Below, one piece after another: positions 34,028-41,307 of a stretch of 64,000 bases of DNA. This stretch comes from CAG-533 sp022779465. GTDB taxonomy: Bacteria > Bacillota_I > Bacilli_A > RF39 > UBA660. Below the pieces are notes generated by a model that was given only the letters and a program-made list of their open reading frames with translations, was not told the DNA's origin and searched no databases. How positions within the stretch are numbered: position 1 is the first letter of the stretch; the number at the start of each line of letters is the position of its first letter. Where the stretch lies: assembly GCA_022779465.1 (NCBI GenBank), contig JALFTB010000003.1, forward strand, positions 1 through 64,000. The letters are read 5' to 3'. The position numbers and the translations under genes are program-made.

Positions 34028-34314
34028 TATATCTTAAAAAAATCCCCAATTTTATAGTTTTTAGCTGCAAATTTAGGTAATTCTAACGTATGCTTAGATT
34101 TCCTCAAGAAAATAATTTTGTTAGGAGAAACATTAAAATAAACCTCTCTAACAACCATATTCTTATCTAAACCAACAATATCTATCGACTCCTTCATAAA
34201 AAAAGTATGAATAGAGTTAACATTCCTAAAAAATAAACCATAATCAATATGTTCTTTTCCCATAAAACCAATAAGTTTATCTTTAAACGTTTTAGCTTCA
34301 ACAATCCTTAACAT
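34027..34314 (-). CDS. DUF192-family protein
   Basis: The 95-residue protein matches DUF192 (PF02643) by its GLFFRNVNSIHTFFMKESIDIVGLD core and its total length. The biochemical function is not known for the family. It has no signal peptide in this form. A minus-strand GGTGAG lies before its ATG. It is transcribed in the same direction as def. Confidence 0.75.
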   Translation of the reverse strand: MLRIVEAKTFKDKLIGFMGKEHIDYGLFFRNVNSIHTFFMKESIDIVGLDKNMVVREVYFNVSPNKIIFLRKSKHTLELPKFAAKNYKIGDFFKI

Positions 34315-34390
34315 TTACTCACCACTATAATTATATAATATAATTGACAAATTAACAAAAAAATATGATAATAATAATAGGTGAACGCTA

Positions 34391-34612
34391 ATGAAAAGAT
34401 TAAACCACAAGGGACAAGCCCTAGTCGAATATGTAGTAATCATTGGAGTTGTAACAGTACTAATAATCGCATTAGTAAATTATTTTGGCGGTTTCTTAAA
34501 AGATGCCATAACCAAAACCTCATGTCCAATTGTTGGTCAAGAATATGTTCCTGGAGATAAACCAGGAGAAGGAAAATGCGAACTAGTAAAAGATAAATCT
34601 ATATTTGATTAA
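34391..34612 (+). CDS. Flp-type pilin-like protein, orphan
   Basis: The 73-residue protein starts with a basic leader (MKRLNHK), followed by GQALVEYVVIIGVVTVLIIALVNY, which fits the G-[QX]-A-L-V-E-Y processing motif and hydrophobic helix of Flp/TadE pilins. Cleavage would occur after the Gly before Gln. The tail has two cysteines. No prepilin peptidase or TadA/B/C genes are in the window. It stands alone between the DUF192 gene and the 34766 gene. Confidence 0.65.
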   Translation: MKRLNHKGQALVEYVVIIGVVTVLIIALVNYFGGFLKDAITKTSCPIVGQEYVPGDKPGEGKCELVKDKSIFD

Positions 34613-34613
34613 G

Positions 34614-34638
34614 AAATACTAAAATTAGTATTTTTTTT
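34614..34638 (+). terminator. Terminator after the Flp-like gene
   Basis: AAATACT and AGTATTT (34614-34620 with 34627-34633) pair and are followed by Ts. Confidence 0.65.
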
Positions 34639-34703
34639 ATTGACTAAAAATCTATAATTTGTTAAAATTAAAGTCCACATCTAAAGTATAAGTATACACA
34701 AAT

Positions 34704-34732
34704 TTGACAAAAGCTCTTAATTATGCTATAAT
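34704..34732 (+). promoter_or_regulatory. Consensus sigma-A promoter for the 34766 gene
   Basis: TTGACA at 34704-34709 and TATAAT at 34727-34732 with 17 nt between: a full consensus match. An inverted repeat (CTCTTAAT at 34714-34721, ATTAAGAG at 34741-34748) flanks the -10. Confidence 0.9.
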
Positions 34733-34748
34733 GTAGCCACATTAAGAG
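34714..34748. promoter_or_regulatory. Inverted repeat around the -10 element, possible operator
   Basis: The 8-bp arms CTCTTAAT (34714-34721) and ATTAAGAG (34741-34748) are exact reverse complements with the -10 box between them. The second arm lies just after the expected start of transcription. Confidence 0.5.
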
Positions 34749-34765
34749 TTTAGGGGGTTATTATT

Positions 34766-35185
34766 ATGAAAGGATTTATTCTAGATTATATTAACGAAAA
34801 TGAATATAAAAAGTTAGAAAGAGCATTAAAGAAATACAATATGCTTGCTTTTAAGAAATTAAACTTTGAATATTATCCATCGTTAAGAAATGGTAAGTTT
34901 TTAGGAGAACTTATTTCTAAAAATAAAAAAGAAAATACAGAAACTTATGAATTAAAATTACCAAGTGACCATATGTTTAGTCAAGTTCATGGTGATATTA
35001 AATTACATTATATTGTTTATAAAAAAGAAAATATAGTTATGCTAGATACAATTACACCTTCAGATATTTTATTAGAAGGTCATATGGCTGAATTAACTAC
35101 ATATAAAGGTGTTATGATTAGTAAAGCTAACGCTGAAAAAGATATGTTTAAAATTGATCTATTAAATATGTTACAAAATAAGTAG
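34766..35185 (+). CDS. Unknown 139-residue cytoplasmic protein
   Basis: I do not recognise this protein. It has no signal peptide and no membrane helix. A predicted mixed helix/strand fold includes KLERALKKYNMLAFKKLNFEYYP and YIVYKKENIVMLDTITPSDILLEGHMAEL. The promoter is a consensus match and the RBS is TAGGGGG, so it should be well expressed and possibly repressed through the inverted repeat at the -10. It is the only gene in its unit. Confidence 0.6.
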   Translation: MKGFILDYINENEYKKLERALKKYNMLAFKKLNFEYYPSLRNGKFLGELISKNKKENTETYELKLPSDHMFSQVHGDIKLHYIVYKKENIVMLDTITPSDILLEGHMAELTTYKGVMISKANAEKDMFKIDLLNMLQNK

Positions 35186-35214
35186 TAATGAATAAACTCA
35201 TTACTATTTTTTTT
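35184..35214 (+). terminator. Terminator after the 34766 gene
   Basis: AGTAATGA and TCATTACT (35184-35191 with 35198-35205) with a 6-nt loop, followed by eight or so Ts. Confidence 0.75.
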
Positions 35215-35276
35215 AATACTATCTTTTGTAATAATTATCATTCTTTTATTATTTATAGTATTAATATAAAAGAAAT

Positions 35277-35358
35277 CCACCTAACTCAGCAATGATTTAG
35301 GTGGAACCAACTTAAATTGGCAACACTCAACATGCAAAAATTGGATGTTCCTTTTTTT
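35277..35358 (+). ncRNA. Candidate small structured RNA with own terminator
   Basis: CCACCTAA (35277-35284) pairs with TTAGGTGG (35297-35304). A second fold uses GGAAC (35303-35307) with GTTCC (35347-35351), enclosing a CCAA/TTGG hairpin (35307-35320), and seven Ts follow. TATAAA at 35265-35270 would place transcription start at about 35277. Both hairpins share the GG at 35303-35304, so the two are partly exclusive, as in a switch. The gap from 35186 to 35449 holds no gene. Confidence 0.4.
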
Positions 35359-35417
35359 AATTTATGCAAAATTAATTGCTAAATGCATAATACAATAAAA
35401 TATTATTTTTATCAATA

Positions 35418-35439
35418 AAAAAACTTGCCTAAGCAAGTT
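35418..35439 (-). terminator. Terminator of the tRNA unit (minus strand)
   Basis: AACTTGC and GCAAGTT (35422-35428 with 35433-35439) form a stem that on the minus strand is followed by a T run. It lies just after the tRNA-Leu gene. Confidence 0.65.
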
Positions 35440-35449
35440 AATTATCAGA

Positions 35450-35534
35450 TGGTGCAGGTAACAGGACTTGAACCTGCACGAATTGCTTCACTAGATCCTA
35501 AGTCTAGCGCGTCTGCCAATTCCGCCATACCTGC
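35450..35534 (-). tRNA. tRNA-Leu (anticodon UAG)
   Basis: The acceptor stem GCAGGTA pairs with TACCTGC and CCA is encoded. The anticodon loop (CTTAGGA) has TAG in the centre. A long variable arm as in class II tRNAs and a GGTTCAAGTCC T-loop are present. Length is 85. Confidence 0.92.
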
Positions 35535-35542
35535 AAAAAAAA

Positions 35543-35619
35543 TGGTGGATCTTGTAGGACTCGAACCTACGACCAACCGGTTATGAGCCGGGAGCTCTAA
35601 CCAACTGAGCTAAAGATCC
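35543..35619 (-). tRNA. tRNA with anticodon CAU, probably tRNA-Ile2 (or elongator Met)
   Basis: The acceptor stem GGATCTT pairs with AAGATCC, and CCA is encoded. The loop is CTCATAA. The overall sequence closely resembles the Gram-positive tRNA-Ile(CAU), whose anticodon C is converted to lysidine by TilS, but an elongator tRNA-Met cannot be ruled out by eye. It does not look like an initiator tRNA. It shares a transcript with tRNA-Leu. Confidence 0.85.
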
Positions 35620-35632
35620 ACATGACTTCTTA

Positions 35633-35661
35633 AATATAACATAATAACCAAATAAGTGCAA
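35633..35661 (-). promoter_or_regulatory. Promoter for the tRNA unit (minus strand)
   Basis: On the minus strand TTGCAC (35661-35656) and TATATT (35638-35633) are separated by 17 nt, about 14 bases ahead of the CAU tRNA. Confidence 0.6.
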
Positions 35662-35756
35662 TAATTTTTTGTCAAAAACGTGAAAATTTCTAGATAAACA
35701 CCCTAAACCATTTTTAAATAATAAAAAAAGAGTTATAATAAAAATGTGAGGTAAAA

Positions 35757-36980
35757 ATGAGCAGTAAAAATGAAACAATTTTATATTTAATCTTAATGTT
35801 AATAATAGTTATTTTATCTTTAATAATAAAAGTAGGAACTTTAAGTACTAATAATCATTATCTATATATAAAAAAAGATACTAAAATAGAAACAGTAGAT
35901 GTCACATATCCATATTTTAAAAATAATGATATTAATATTCAAATAAATAATTATCTAAAAGGTATCAAAAAAGGATATGCTGATAAAATAGATTATCAAA
36001 TTAATTATGTAGATAAATATGTAAGTATCTTATTTAATAAATACACTAAAAACAAAATAACATCTTATGATAGTTTTATCTTTGATCAAGAAGGTAATTC
36101 AATAAGTTTAGATAAACTAATAACTAATCAAGGAAAACTAAAAGAAATAGTTAAAACTTATATTTTAAATAAAAAACTAAATATTAATCCAGATAAATTA
36201 GTATTTAATAATTATAAATATTTTCTTAAAGATAATTCACTAGAACTTATTTTAACTGAAGATAACAAAATCGATAAATTTGATATTAACTATAATGAAT
36301 TAAAAGAAGTAATCAACCTTAAATTTAAAGAAGACACTGATTACGTTCCTATGACTACTACTAAAGTTAATTATGACAAAGTAATCTCCTTTACTTTTGA
36401 TGATGGACCAAGTAAATACACATCAGAGATTATGGATGTCTTAGATGAATATGGTTATAAAGCAACATTCTTTCAAGTAGGTTATATGATTAGACCTCAA
36501 AGTGATATTGTTAAAGAAGTAGTTGAACGTGGTTTTGAAGTAGGAAATCATACAACAGATCATTCAAATTTAAATAAATTAAAACCAGATAAAGCTAAAT
36601 CAAAACTAACTGATAATAATGATTTATTTTATAGTATAACTGGTCAAACAATGGAATTAATAAGACCACCATATGGTTTAGCAAATGACAAAATAAAAGC
36701 CGTTATCGATAAACCTATTATTAAATGGAGTGTTGATACCAGAGATTGGGAAAGCAGAAATACCGAAAAAATCGTCGAATTAACTAAAGCTCAAACTAAA
36801 GATGGTGATATTATCCTTTTCCATGATTTATATAAAACAACACTTGAAGCAGTAAAAATCTTAGTTCCATACTTCCATGAACAAGGTTATAACATTGTTA
36901 CAGTTTCAGAATTATATAAACAAAAAGGTATAACTCTAGAACCTCAAAAAGTATATTATAAAGCTAAAGTATCTTCATAA
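35757..36980 (+). CDS. Membrane-anchored polysaccharide deacetylase
   Basis: An N-terminal membrane helix (about 9-27) is followed by a region of about 180 residues with weak similarity to RsiV/DUF4163-type domains and a NodB deacetylase domain (about 205-400). The motifs are TFDDGPS, HTTDHS (metal-binding HxxxH), RPPYG, WSVDTRDW and ILFHD. It probably removes N-acetyl groups from peptidoglycan or a surface glycan (PgdA-like). The RBS is GAGG before 35757. Confidence 0.85.
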   Translation: MSSKNETILYLILMLIIVILSLIIKVGTLSTNNHYLYIKKDTKIETVDVTYPYFKNNDINIQINNYLKGIKKGYADKIDYQINYVDKYVSILFNKYTKNKITSYDSFIFDQEGNSISLDKLITNQGKLKEIVKTYILNKKLNINPDKLVFNNYKYFLKDNSLELILTEDNKIDKFDINYNELKEVINLKFKEDTDYVPMTTTKVNYDKVISFTFDDGPSKYTSEIMDVLDEYGYKATFFQVGYMIRPQSDIVKEVVERGFEVGNHTTDHSNLNKLKPDKAKSKLTDNNDLFYSITGQTMELIRPPYGLANDKIKAVIDKPIIKWSVDTRDWESRNTEKIVELTKAQTKDGDIILFHDLYKTTLEAVKILVPYFHEQGYNIVTVSELYKQKGITLEPQKVYYKAKVSS

Positions 36981-36992
36981 GATACTTTTTTT
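36967..36992 (+). terminator. Terminator after the deacetylase gene
   Basis: AAGTATCTT and AAGATACTT (36967-36975 with 36979-36987) are followed by Ts. The -10 box of the next gene begins right after the T run. Confidence 0.75.
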
Positions 36993-37007
36993 ATCATAAA
37001 ATTTATT

Positions 37008-37205
37008 ATGCAAAGATTAATCAAAATAATCATATATTTATTTCTAATTAGTTATTCATTAATGTTTTGGATTATCTATCTAAATACATTTATCATTGGT
37101 GGTAATCTTTTAAATTACCTAAAAGAAATATTTACTCACATTGAAACATTACTTATTTTTCCAAGTATATTTTTGCTTATCATTACTTTACAACAAAAAA
37201 ATTAA
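37008..37205 (+). CDS. Small two-helix membrane protein, probably leaderless
   Basis: The 65-residue protein has two hydrophobic helices (IIIYLFLISYSLMFWIIYLN and LLIFPSIFLLIITL) and no recognised family. There is no SD sequence; TAAAAT (36997-37002) lies 5 bases before the ATG, so transcription should start at or very near the start codon. The stop is 25 bases before the DUF2207 gene. Confidence 0.5.
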   Translation: MQRLIKIIIYLFLISYSLMFWIIYLNTFIIGGNLLNYLKEIFTHIETLLIFPSIFLLIITLQQKN

Positions 37206-37230
37206 ATGTTATCATTTAAAAGGTGATAGC

Positions 37231-38310
37231 ATGAAAAAAATAATGACATTCTTAATAGTAGCTTTATTAACTCCTTTTATAGTTAATGCTGATGGCTATA
37301 AAGTAATAAATCACTATATTGATAGTGAAATAGAAATAGGTGGAGCCCTAAACGTTAAAGAATTAGTAATAATTGAAGGTACAACAGATTTTTTATCTCG
37401 CAAATTGAATTATTATAGCTTTGGAGATAAAGCTTGGGACAATAAAACTGTTGAATTAGATAATGGAACTATTTATAACGGTCAAGGTATAAGTATTTCT
37501 AGAGTATCAGCTTTTGAAGTAGGGGATAAAGATACATTTGATTTTAATACTTTAGATTCAAAAGTAACTAAAAACTTTAGTGAATTAGATTTAGATAATC
37601 CTCAAAATAATACATATACATTTCACGATAATGAAGATGGTACAGGTAACTTAAAAATCTTCTATCCGGTTAAAAAAAAGAAAGTAGCGTTCTTTTTTCA
37701 ATATGCAGTAACTAATGTAGTAGTAAAACATAATGATGTTAAAGAATTAAACTATACTTTTAAAAATCTAAAATATAATGCAGAAGCTACTTATTTAAGA
37801 GTAATCTTACCTTATCCAACCAAAGATGATTTATATCACTTTTGGATGCATGGTAATCAAAGTGGTACCCTAAGAGAAATAACTTATGAAAATGGTAATA
37901 AAGCTGGTGCCTACGTTTATTTTCCAACCATCAAAGAAGAAGTAAATGTCAGAGTTACTTTACCTCAAGAACACGTTGGAGTAGATTTATTCTTACATAA
38001 ATCAAATGTAAATGCTTTAGATGATATTATTAAGATTGAATCAAAGAAAGCAAGTAATACAACCAAAGGTCAAAAAGTTCAAAATATTACAAAATATACC
38101 GTATGGATTTTAAGTGGAATATATGTAATTGCATCTATCTTAATGTATTTATTCTTTGATAAAATGATTTATATTTTCTATTCAATTTTTGGTTTATTAA
38201 TAATTTTAGTTAATTTCCTATTTAAATTTAACTATTGGTATATATATTTAGTAATTTTACTTCCAATAATCATTGGAATCTTAAAAAGAAAGAAATTATT
38301 TGTCAAATAA
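37231..38310 (+). CDS. DUF2207-type membrane protein
   Basis: A signal peptide (IMTFLIVALLTPFIVNA) is followed by an outer domain of about 250 residues fitting DUF2207 and two to three closely spaced helices near the C terminus (about 290-350: YVIASILMYLFF, IFYSIFGLLIILVNFLF, WYIYLVILLPIIIGIL). Family function is unknown. The ATG at 37231 has AAAGGTGAT before it; the longer in-frame extension to 37141 overlaps the previous gene and lacks an RBS, so I reject it. Confidence 0.7.
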   Translation: MKKIMTFLIVALLTPFIVNADGYKVINHYIDSEIEIGGALNVKELVIIEGTTDFLSRKLNYYSFGDKAWDNKTVELDNGTIYNGQGISISRVSAFEVGDKDTFDFNTLDSKVTKNFSELDLDNPQNNTYTFHDNEDGTGNLKIFYPVKKKKVAFFFQYAVTNVVVKHNDVKELNYTFKNLKYNAEATYLRVILPYPTKDDLYHFWMHGNQSGTLREITYENGNKAGAYVYFPTIKEEVNVRVTLPQEHVGVDLFLHKSNVNALDDIIKIESKKASNTTKGQKVQNITKYTVWILSGIYVIASILMYLFFDKMIYIFYSIFGLLIILVNFLFKFNYWYIYLVILLPIIIGILKRKKLFVK

Positions 38311-38341
38311 AAAGTCCTTTGTTTACACAAAAGACTTTTTA
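38309..38341 (+). terminator. Terminator after the DUF2207 gene
   Basis: AAAAGTC and GACTTTT arms (around 38310 and 38333) extended by partial pairing of the inner parts, followed by Ts. Confidence 0.65.
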
Positions 38342-38380
38342 TTATAATTATTATGGTAAACTATTGAAGAGGCGATAAAT

Positions 38381-39868
38381 ATGGCAAAAAAACAAAAAAA
38401 GACTACAAATAAATTTTATAAAATATTATCTTTTATTTTAGTATTTATTACAGTACTAGCAGTAAATGTAATTATATACTTTAATGTATTACCAAATAAA
38501 TACCTAATTCCTGCCGTAATTGTTGTAGGATTATTAACTTTGGTAATCGCACTTTTCTTAAACAAGAAAACTAAAATATTTGCTAAAATGATTTGTACTA
38601 TTGCATCAGTTCTCATCTTGGCTATTGAAGCTTTAGGAATATTCTATGCTTTTGGTACAATTGATTTCTTTAATGATATCTTCGATAATGGGGTAAGATC
38701 AGAAAGTTATGCTATTTATGTTAAAGAAGATAGTACTTTTAAAACAGTTAATGATATTAAAAGAAGAAACATTGCAGTATTTAATCCTAATGAAGAAAAT
38801 GTTAAAACTGCCGTATCATTACTAGAAAACATGATTAAATTTAAAAAAGTAGATTATGAATCTCAAACTGATGCCATCAACTCAGTTTTAAATGATGAAA
38901 ATGTTGCACTTATTATGCAAGAAGCTTTAATGGATATTTTCTTAGATGAACATCCTGACACTAAATTAAGAGTATTAGATACAATCGATGTCAAAACTAA
39001 AACTATGAATAAATTTAAAAAAGTAGACGTAACTAAAGATTCATTTGTTATTTATTTAAGTGGAGTAGATACATCTGGAACTGTTCGTAAATCAGCAAGA
39101 AGTGATGTAAATGTTTTAGCTTTCGTAAATCCAGATAACAGTAAAATCTTACTACTAAGTACGCCAAGAGATTATTATGTTACTCTAGCTACTAAAAATG
39201 CTAAAGATAAATTAACTCATGCTGGTATTTACGGAGTAGAAGAAAGCTCTAAAACTTTAGGTAAACTTTATGGTGTCGATGTTAACTATTATGCTAGAGT
39301 AAACTTTACTTCATTTGTTAAAATAATTAATAACTTAGGTGGCATTACCGTAGATGTCGAAAAACCAGACTATCGTTATAGTCAAGGAATTGATTGTGGC
39401 TCTGGTTATGTATGCACAGATAACTCTAAAAGAGAAAACGGCAATAACGTTAACTACATCAAATATGGCACTCAAAAATTAACTGGCGAACAAGCTCTAA
39501 CATATGCTCGAAACAGATATCAATATAAAGAAGGCGATAATGCTAGACAATTACATCAACAACAAATCCTAAAAGCCATGATGACTAAAGCTTTAAGTAG
39601 TTCAAATACTATAACTAAATATAATACAATCTTAAAAGATCTATCAAAAGGTTTAATTACTAATGTTGACCAAGATACAATCACTAAATTAATTAATATG
39701 CAACTTAATGAAAATATTAAATGGCAAATAGATACTTATGCTGTAACTGGAACAGGAGCAAGCAAAAAAACATATTCAACTGGTAACTACAATGTTTATG
39801 TTATGGAACCAAACGAAGAATCAATTGCCGAAGCAAAACAAAAAATAAAAGAAGTAATGGAGAGTTAA
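38381..39868 (+). CDS. LytR-CpsA-Psr (LCP) family wall-polymer ligase
   Basis: Three membrane helices (about 13-33, 38-57, 66-90) are followed by the LCP catalytic domain (about 220-400). The core shows KDSFVIYLSGVDTSG, SDVNVLAFVNPDN, STPRDYYV and the YARVNFTSFVKIINNLGGI segment. LCP enzymes attach teichoic acids or capsule polymers to peptidoglycan, so the cell has a wall. An additional segment (about 105-215) between helices and the LCP domain resembles a substrate-binding (SBP-like) fold with VYVKEDSTFKTVNDIKRRNIAVFNP, which is seen in some LCP proteins. Confidence 0.85.
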   Translation: MAKKQKKTTNKFYKILSFILVFITVLAVNVIIYFNVLPNKYLIPAVIVVGLLTLVIALFLNKKTKIFAKMICTIASVLILAIEALGIFYAFGTIDFFNDIFDNGVRSESYAIYVKEDSTFKTVNDIKRRNIAVFNPNEENVKTAVSLLENMIKFKKVDYESQTDAINSVLNDENVALIMQEALMDIFLDEHPDTKLRVLDTIDVKTKTMNKFKKVDVTKDSFVIYLSGVDTSGTVRKSARSDVNVLAFVNPDNSKILLLSTPRDYYVTLATKNAKDKLTHAGIYGVEESSKTLGKLYGVDVNYYARVNFTSFVKIINNLGGITVDVEKPDYRYSQGIDCGSGYVCTDNSKRENGNNVNYIKYGTQKLTGEQALTYARNRYQYKEGDNARQLHQQQILKAMMTKALSSSNTITKYNTILKDLSKGLITNVDQDTITKLINMQLNENIKWQIDTYAVTGTGASKKTYSTGNYNVYVMEPNEESIAEAKQKIKEVMES

Positions 39869-40432
39869 ATGTATCAAAATAAATTAAAAGACATCTTAAA
39901 TGATTTAGAAAACCCTAATACTCATATTGCTGGAGGAAGCGTAGTTGGTGTAGTTTTATCAACAATTAATAGTCTAATAATCTATAGTTGTAACCTAACA
40001 ATTGGCAAACCTAAATATCAAGAAGTTGAACCACAGGTAAAAGATATTCTTACAAAAGCTCAAACAAATAAAGAAAAATCACTTAATTCAATTGATCAAG
40101 ATAATGACATCTTAGAAGAACTCCTTTCAAAATATAAAACTAGAAAAGAAGATCCAGAAAGCTATGAAGAAATATGCACTAAAGCTGTAGAATTTGCTTT
40201 AGAAGTTATATCTCTTGCATATCAAACTAAAGAATTATCTAAAGAAATATCTAAAGTTGGAAATAAAATGTTATCAAGTGATTATAATATTTGCTTATAT
40301 TTAAGTGAAGCAGCCATTAAATCAAGTTATGAAAACTATTATATTAACTTAGGTGGCATCCAAAATGAAGAAATCAAAAATAATTTTAATCAAACATTAT
40401 TAGAAATAGAAAACAAATATAAAGGAGAGTAA
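39869..40432 (+). CDS. fchA: Formimino-/methenyl-THF cyclodeaminase-type protein (FchA)
   Basis: The 187-residue protein is a cyclodeaminase/cyclohydrolase domain (PF04961). It has the HIAGGSVVGVVLSTINSLIIYSCNLT motif and the long four-helix fold. Stand-alone members can be formimidoyl-THF cyclodeaminases or methenyl-THF cyclohydrolases. It is one base before folD (40434), whose own cyclohydrolase lysine is missing, so I favour the cyclohydrolase reading. It starts at an ATG right after the LCP stop. Confidence 0.75.
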   Translation: MYQNKLKDILNDLENPNTHIAGGSVVGVVLSTINSLIIYSCNLTIGKPKYQEVEPQVKDILTKAQTNKEKSLNSIDQDNDILEELLSKYKTRKEDPESYEEICTKAVEFALEVISLAYQTKELSKEISKVGNKMLSSDYNICLYLSEAAIKSSYENYYINLGGIQNEEIKNNFNQTLLEIENKYKGE

Positions 40433-40433
40433 A

Positions 40434-41249
40434 ATGATCACATTAGAAGGAAAACCAGTAACTGAAAAAATAATTGAAAGAATAACTGAAAAACAAGCTA
40501 AATTAACCAAGCAACCTTGTTTAGCAGTTTTAGGTATTGAAGGTGATGATGCCAGCAATGTTTATATTGGTAGAATTGAAAAAAACTGTGCTAAATATAA
40601 TATTGACTTTAAATTATTAATGGCTAAAGATGAAACTGAATTTAAAAATAATTTTAATGAAGTCAAAGATAATCCTGAAATAACTGGTATTATGTTCCAA
40701 GAACCTTTACCACATACATGTGCTTCATTAATTAATGAATTACCCGCTCATAAAGATGTTGAAGGACTAAACATTATCAATGCCGGTAAATTAATGCTAG
40801 GACAAGAAGACGCAAACATCCCATGTACTAGTAAAGCCGTTATTGAAGTATTGGATTACTATAATATCGATATAACAGGTAAAAAAGTTGTTATTATGGG
40901 AAGAAGTAATATTGTTGGTAAACCATTAATCTTCCAATTACTAAAAAAGAATGCAACTGTTACTATATGTCATTCTAAAACCATTAATTTAAAAGAAGAA
41001 CTTCAAACCGCAGATATTATTGTCATGGCAATCGGTAAAGCAAAATTCTTAACTAAAGATTATATTAAAGAAAATGCAATTCTTATTGATGTCGGAATCA
41101 ATTTTGAAGATGGTAAAATGGTAGGGGATATTGATTTTGAAAGCATCCAAGACAAAGCTTCAATGTGCACACCAGTACCAGGTGGTATCGGACCAATTAC
41201 CAATGTTCTTTTAATTGAAAATATTATTACAAATGCTCTAAGAGATTAA
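40434..41249 (+). CDS. folD: Methylene-THF dehydrogenase (FolD), cyclohydrolase lysine replaced
   Basis: This makes 5,10-methenyl-THF (and normally 10-formyl-THF) from 5,10-methylene-THF. The N-terminal domain has SNVYIGRIEKNC where the family has SxxYVxxKxKxC: the catalytic Lys (Lys56 in human MTHFD1) is Ile48 here. The Gln/Asp motifs are kept (QEPLP, KDVEGLN), as is the GRSNIVGKP nucleotide-binding loop and PVPGGIGP. Total length (271) is near normal. The neighbour fchA could restore the cyclohydrolase step. The RBS is AAAGGAGAG. Confidence 0.85.
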   Translation: MITLEGKPVTEKIIERITEKQAKLTKQPCLAVLGIEGDDASNVYIGRIEKNCAKYNIDFKLLMAKDETEFKNNFNEVKDNPEITGIMFQEPLPHTCASLINELPAHKDVEGLNIINAGKLMLGQEDANIPCTSKAVIEVLDYYNIDITGKKVVIMGRSNIVGKPLIFQLLKKNATVTICHSKTINLKEELQTADIIVMAIGKAKFLTKDYIKENAILIDVGINFEDGKMVGDIDFESIQDKASMCTPVPGGIGPITNVLLIENIITNALRD

Positions 41250-41263
41250 ATATCTCTTTTTTT
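41240..41263 (+). terminator. Terminator after folD
   Basis: AAGAGAT and ATCTCTT (41240-41246 with 41252-41258) are followed by Ts. Confidence 0.65.
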
Positions 41264-41307
41264 AATTAACTTGTTTTGATATAATTATAAAAGAATAGAG
41301 TGATGGT

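Noticed and set aside
35277..35358. T-box riboswitch
   Set aside because: The T-box-like AGGTGGAACC and terminator are present, but the upstream 70 bases are AT-rich without a stem I, and no aminoacyl-tRNA or amino-acid gene follows on the + strand.
37141..37231. N-terminal extension of the DUF2207 protein
   Set aside because: It overlaps the 37008 gene, has no RBS, and would place residues before a clear signal peptide.
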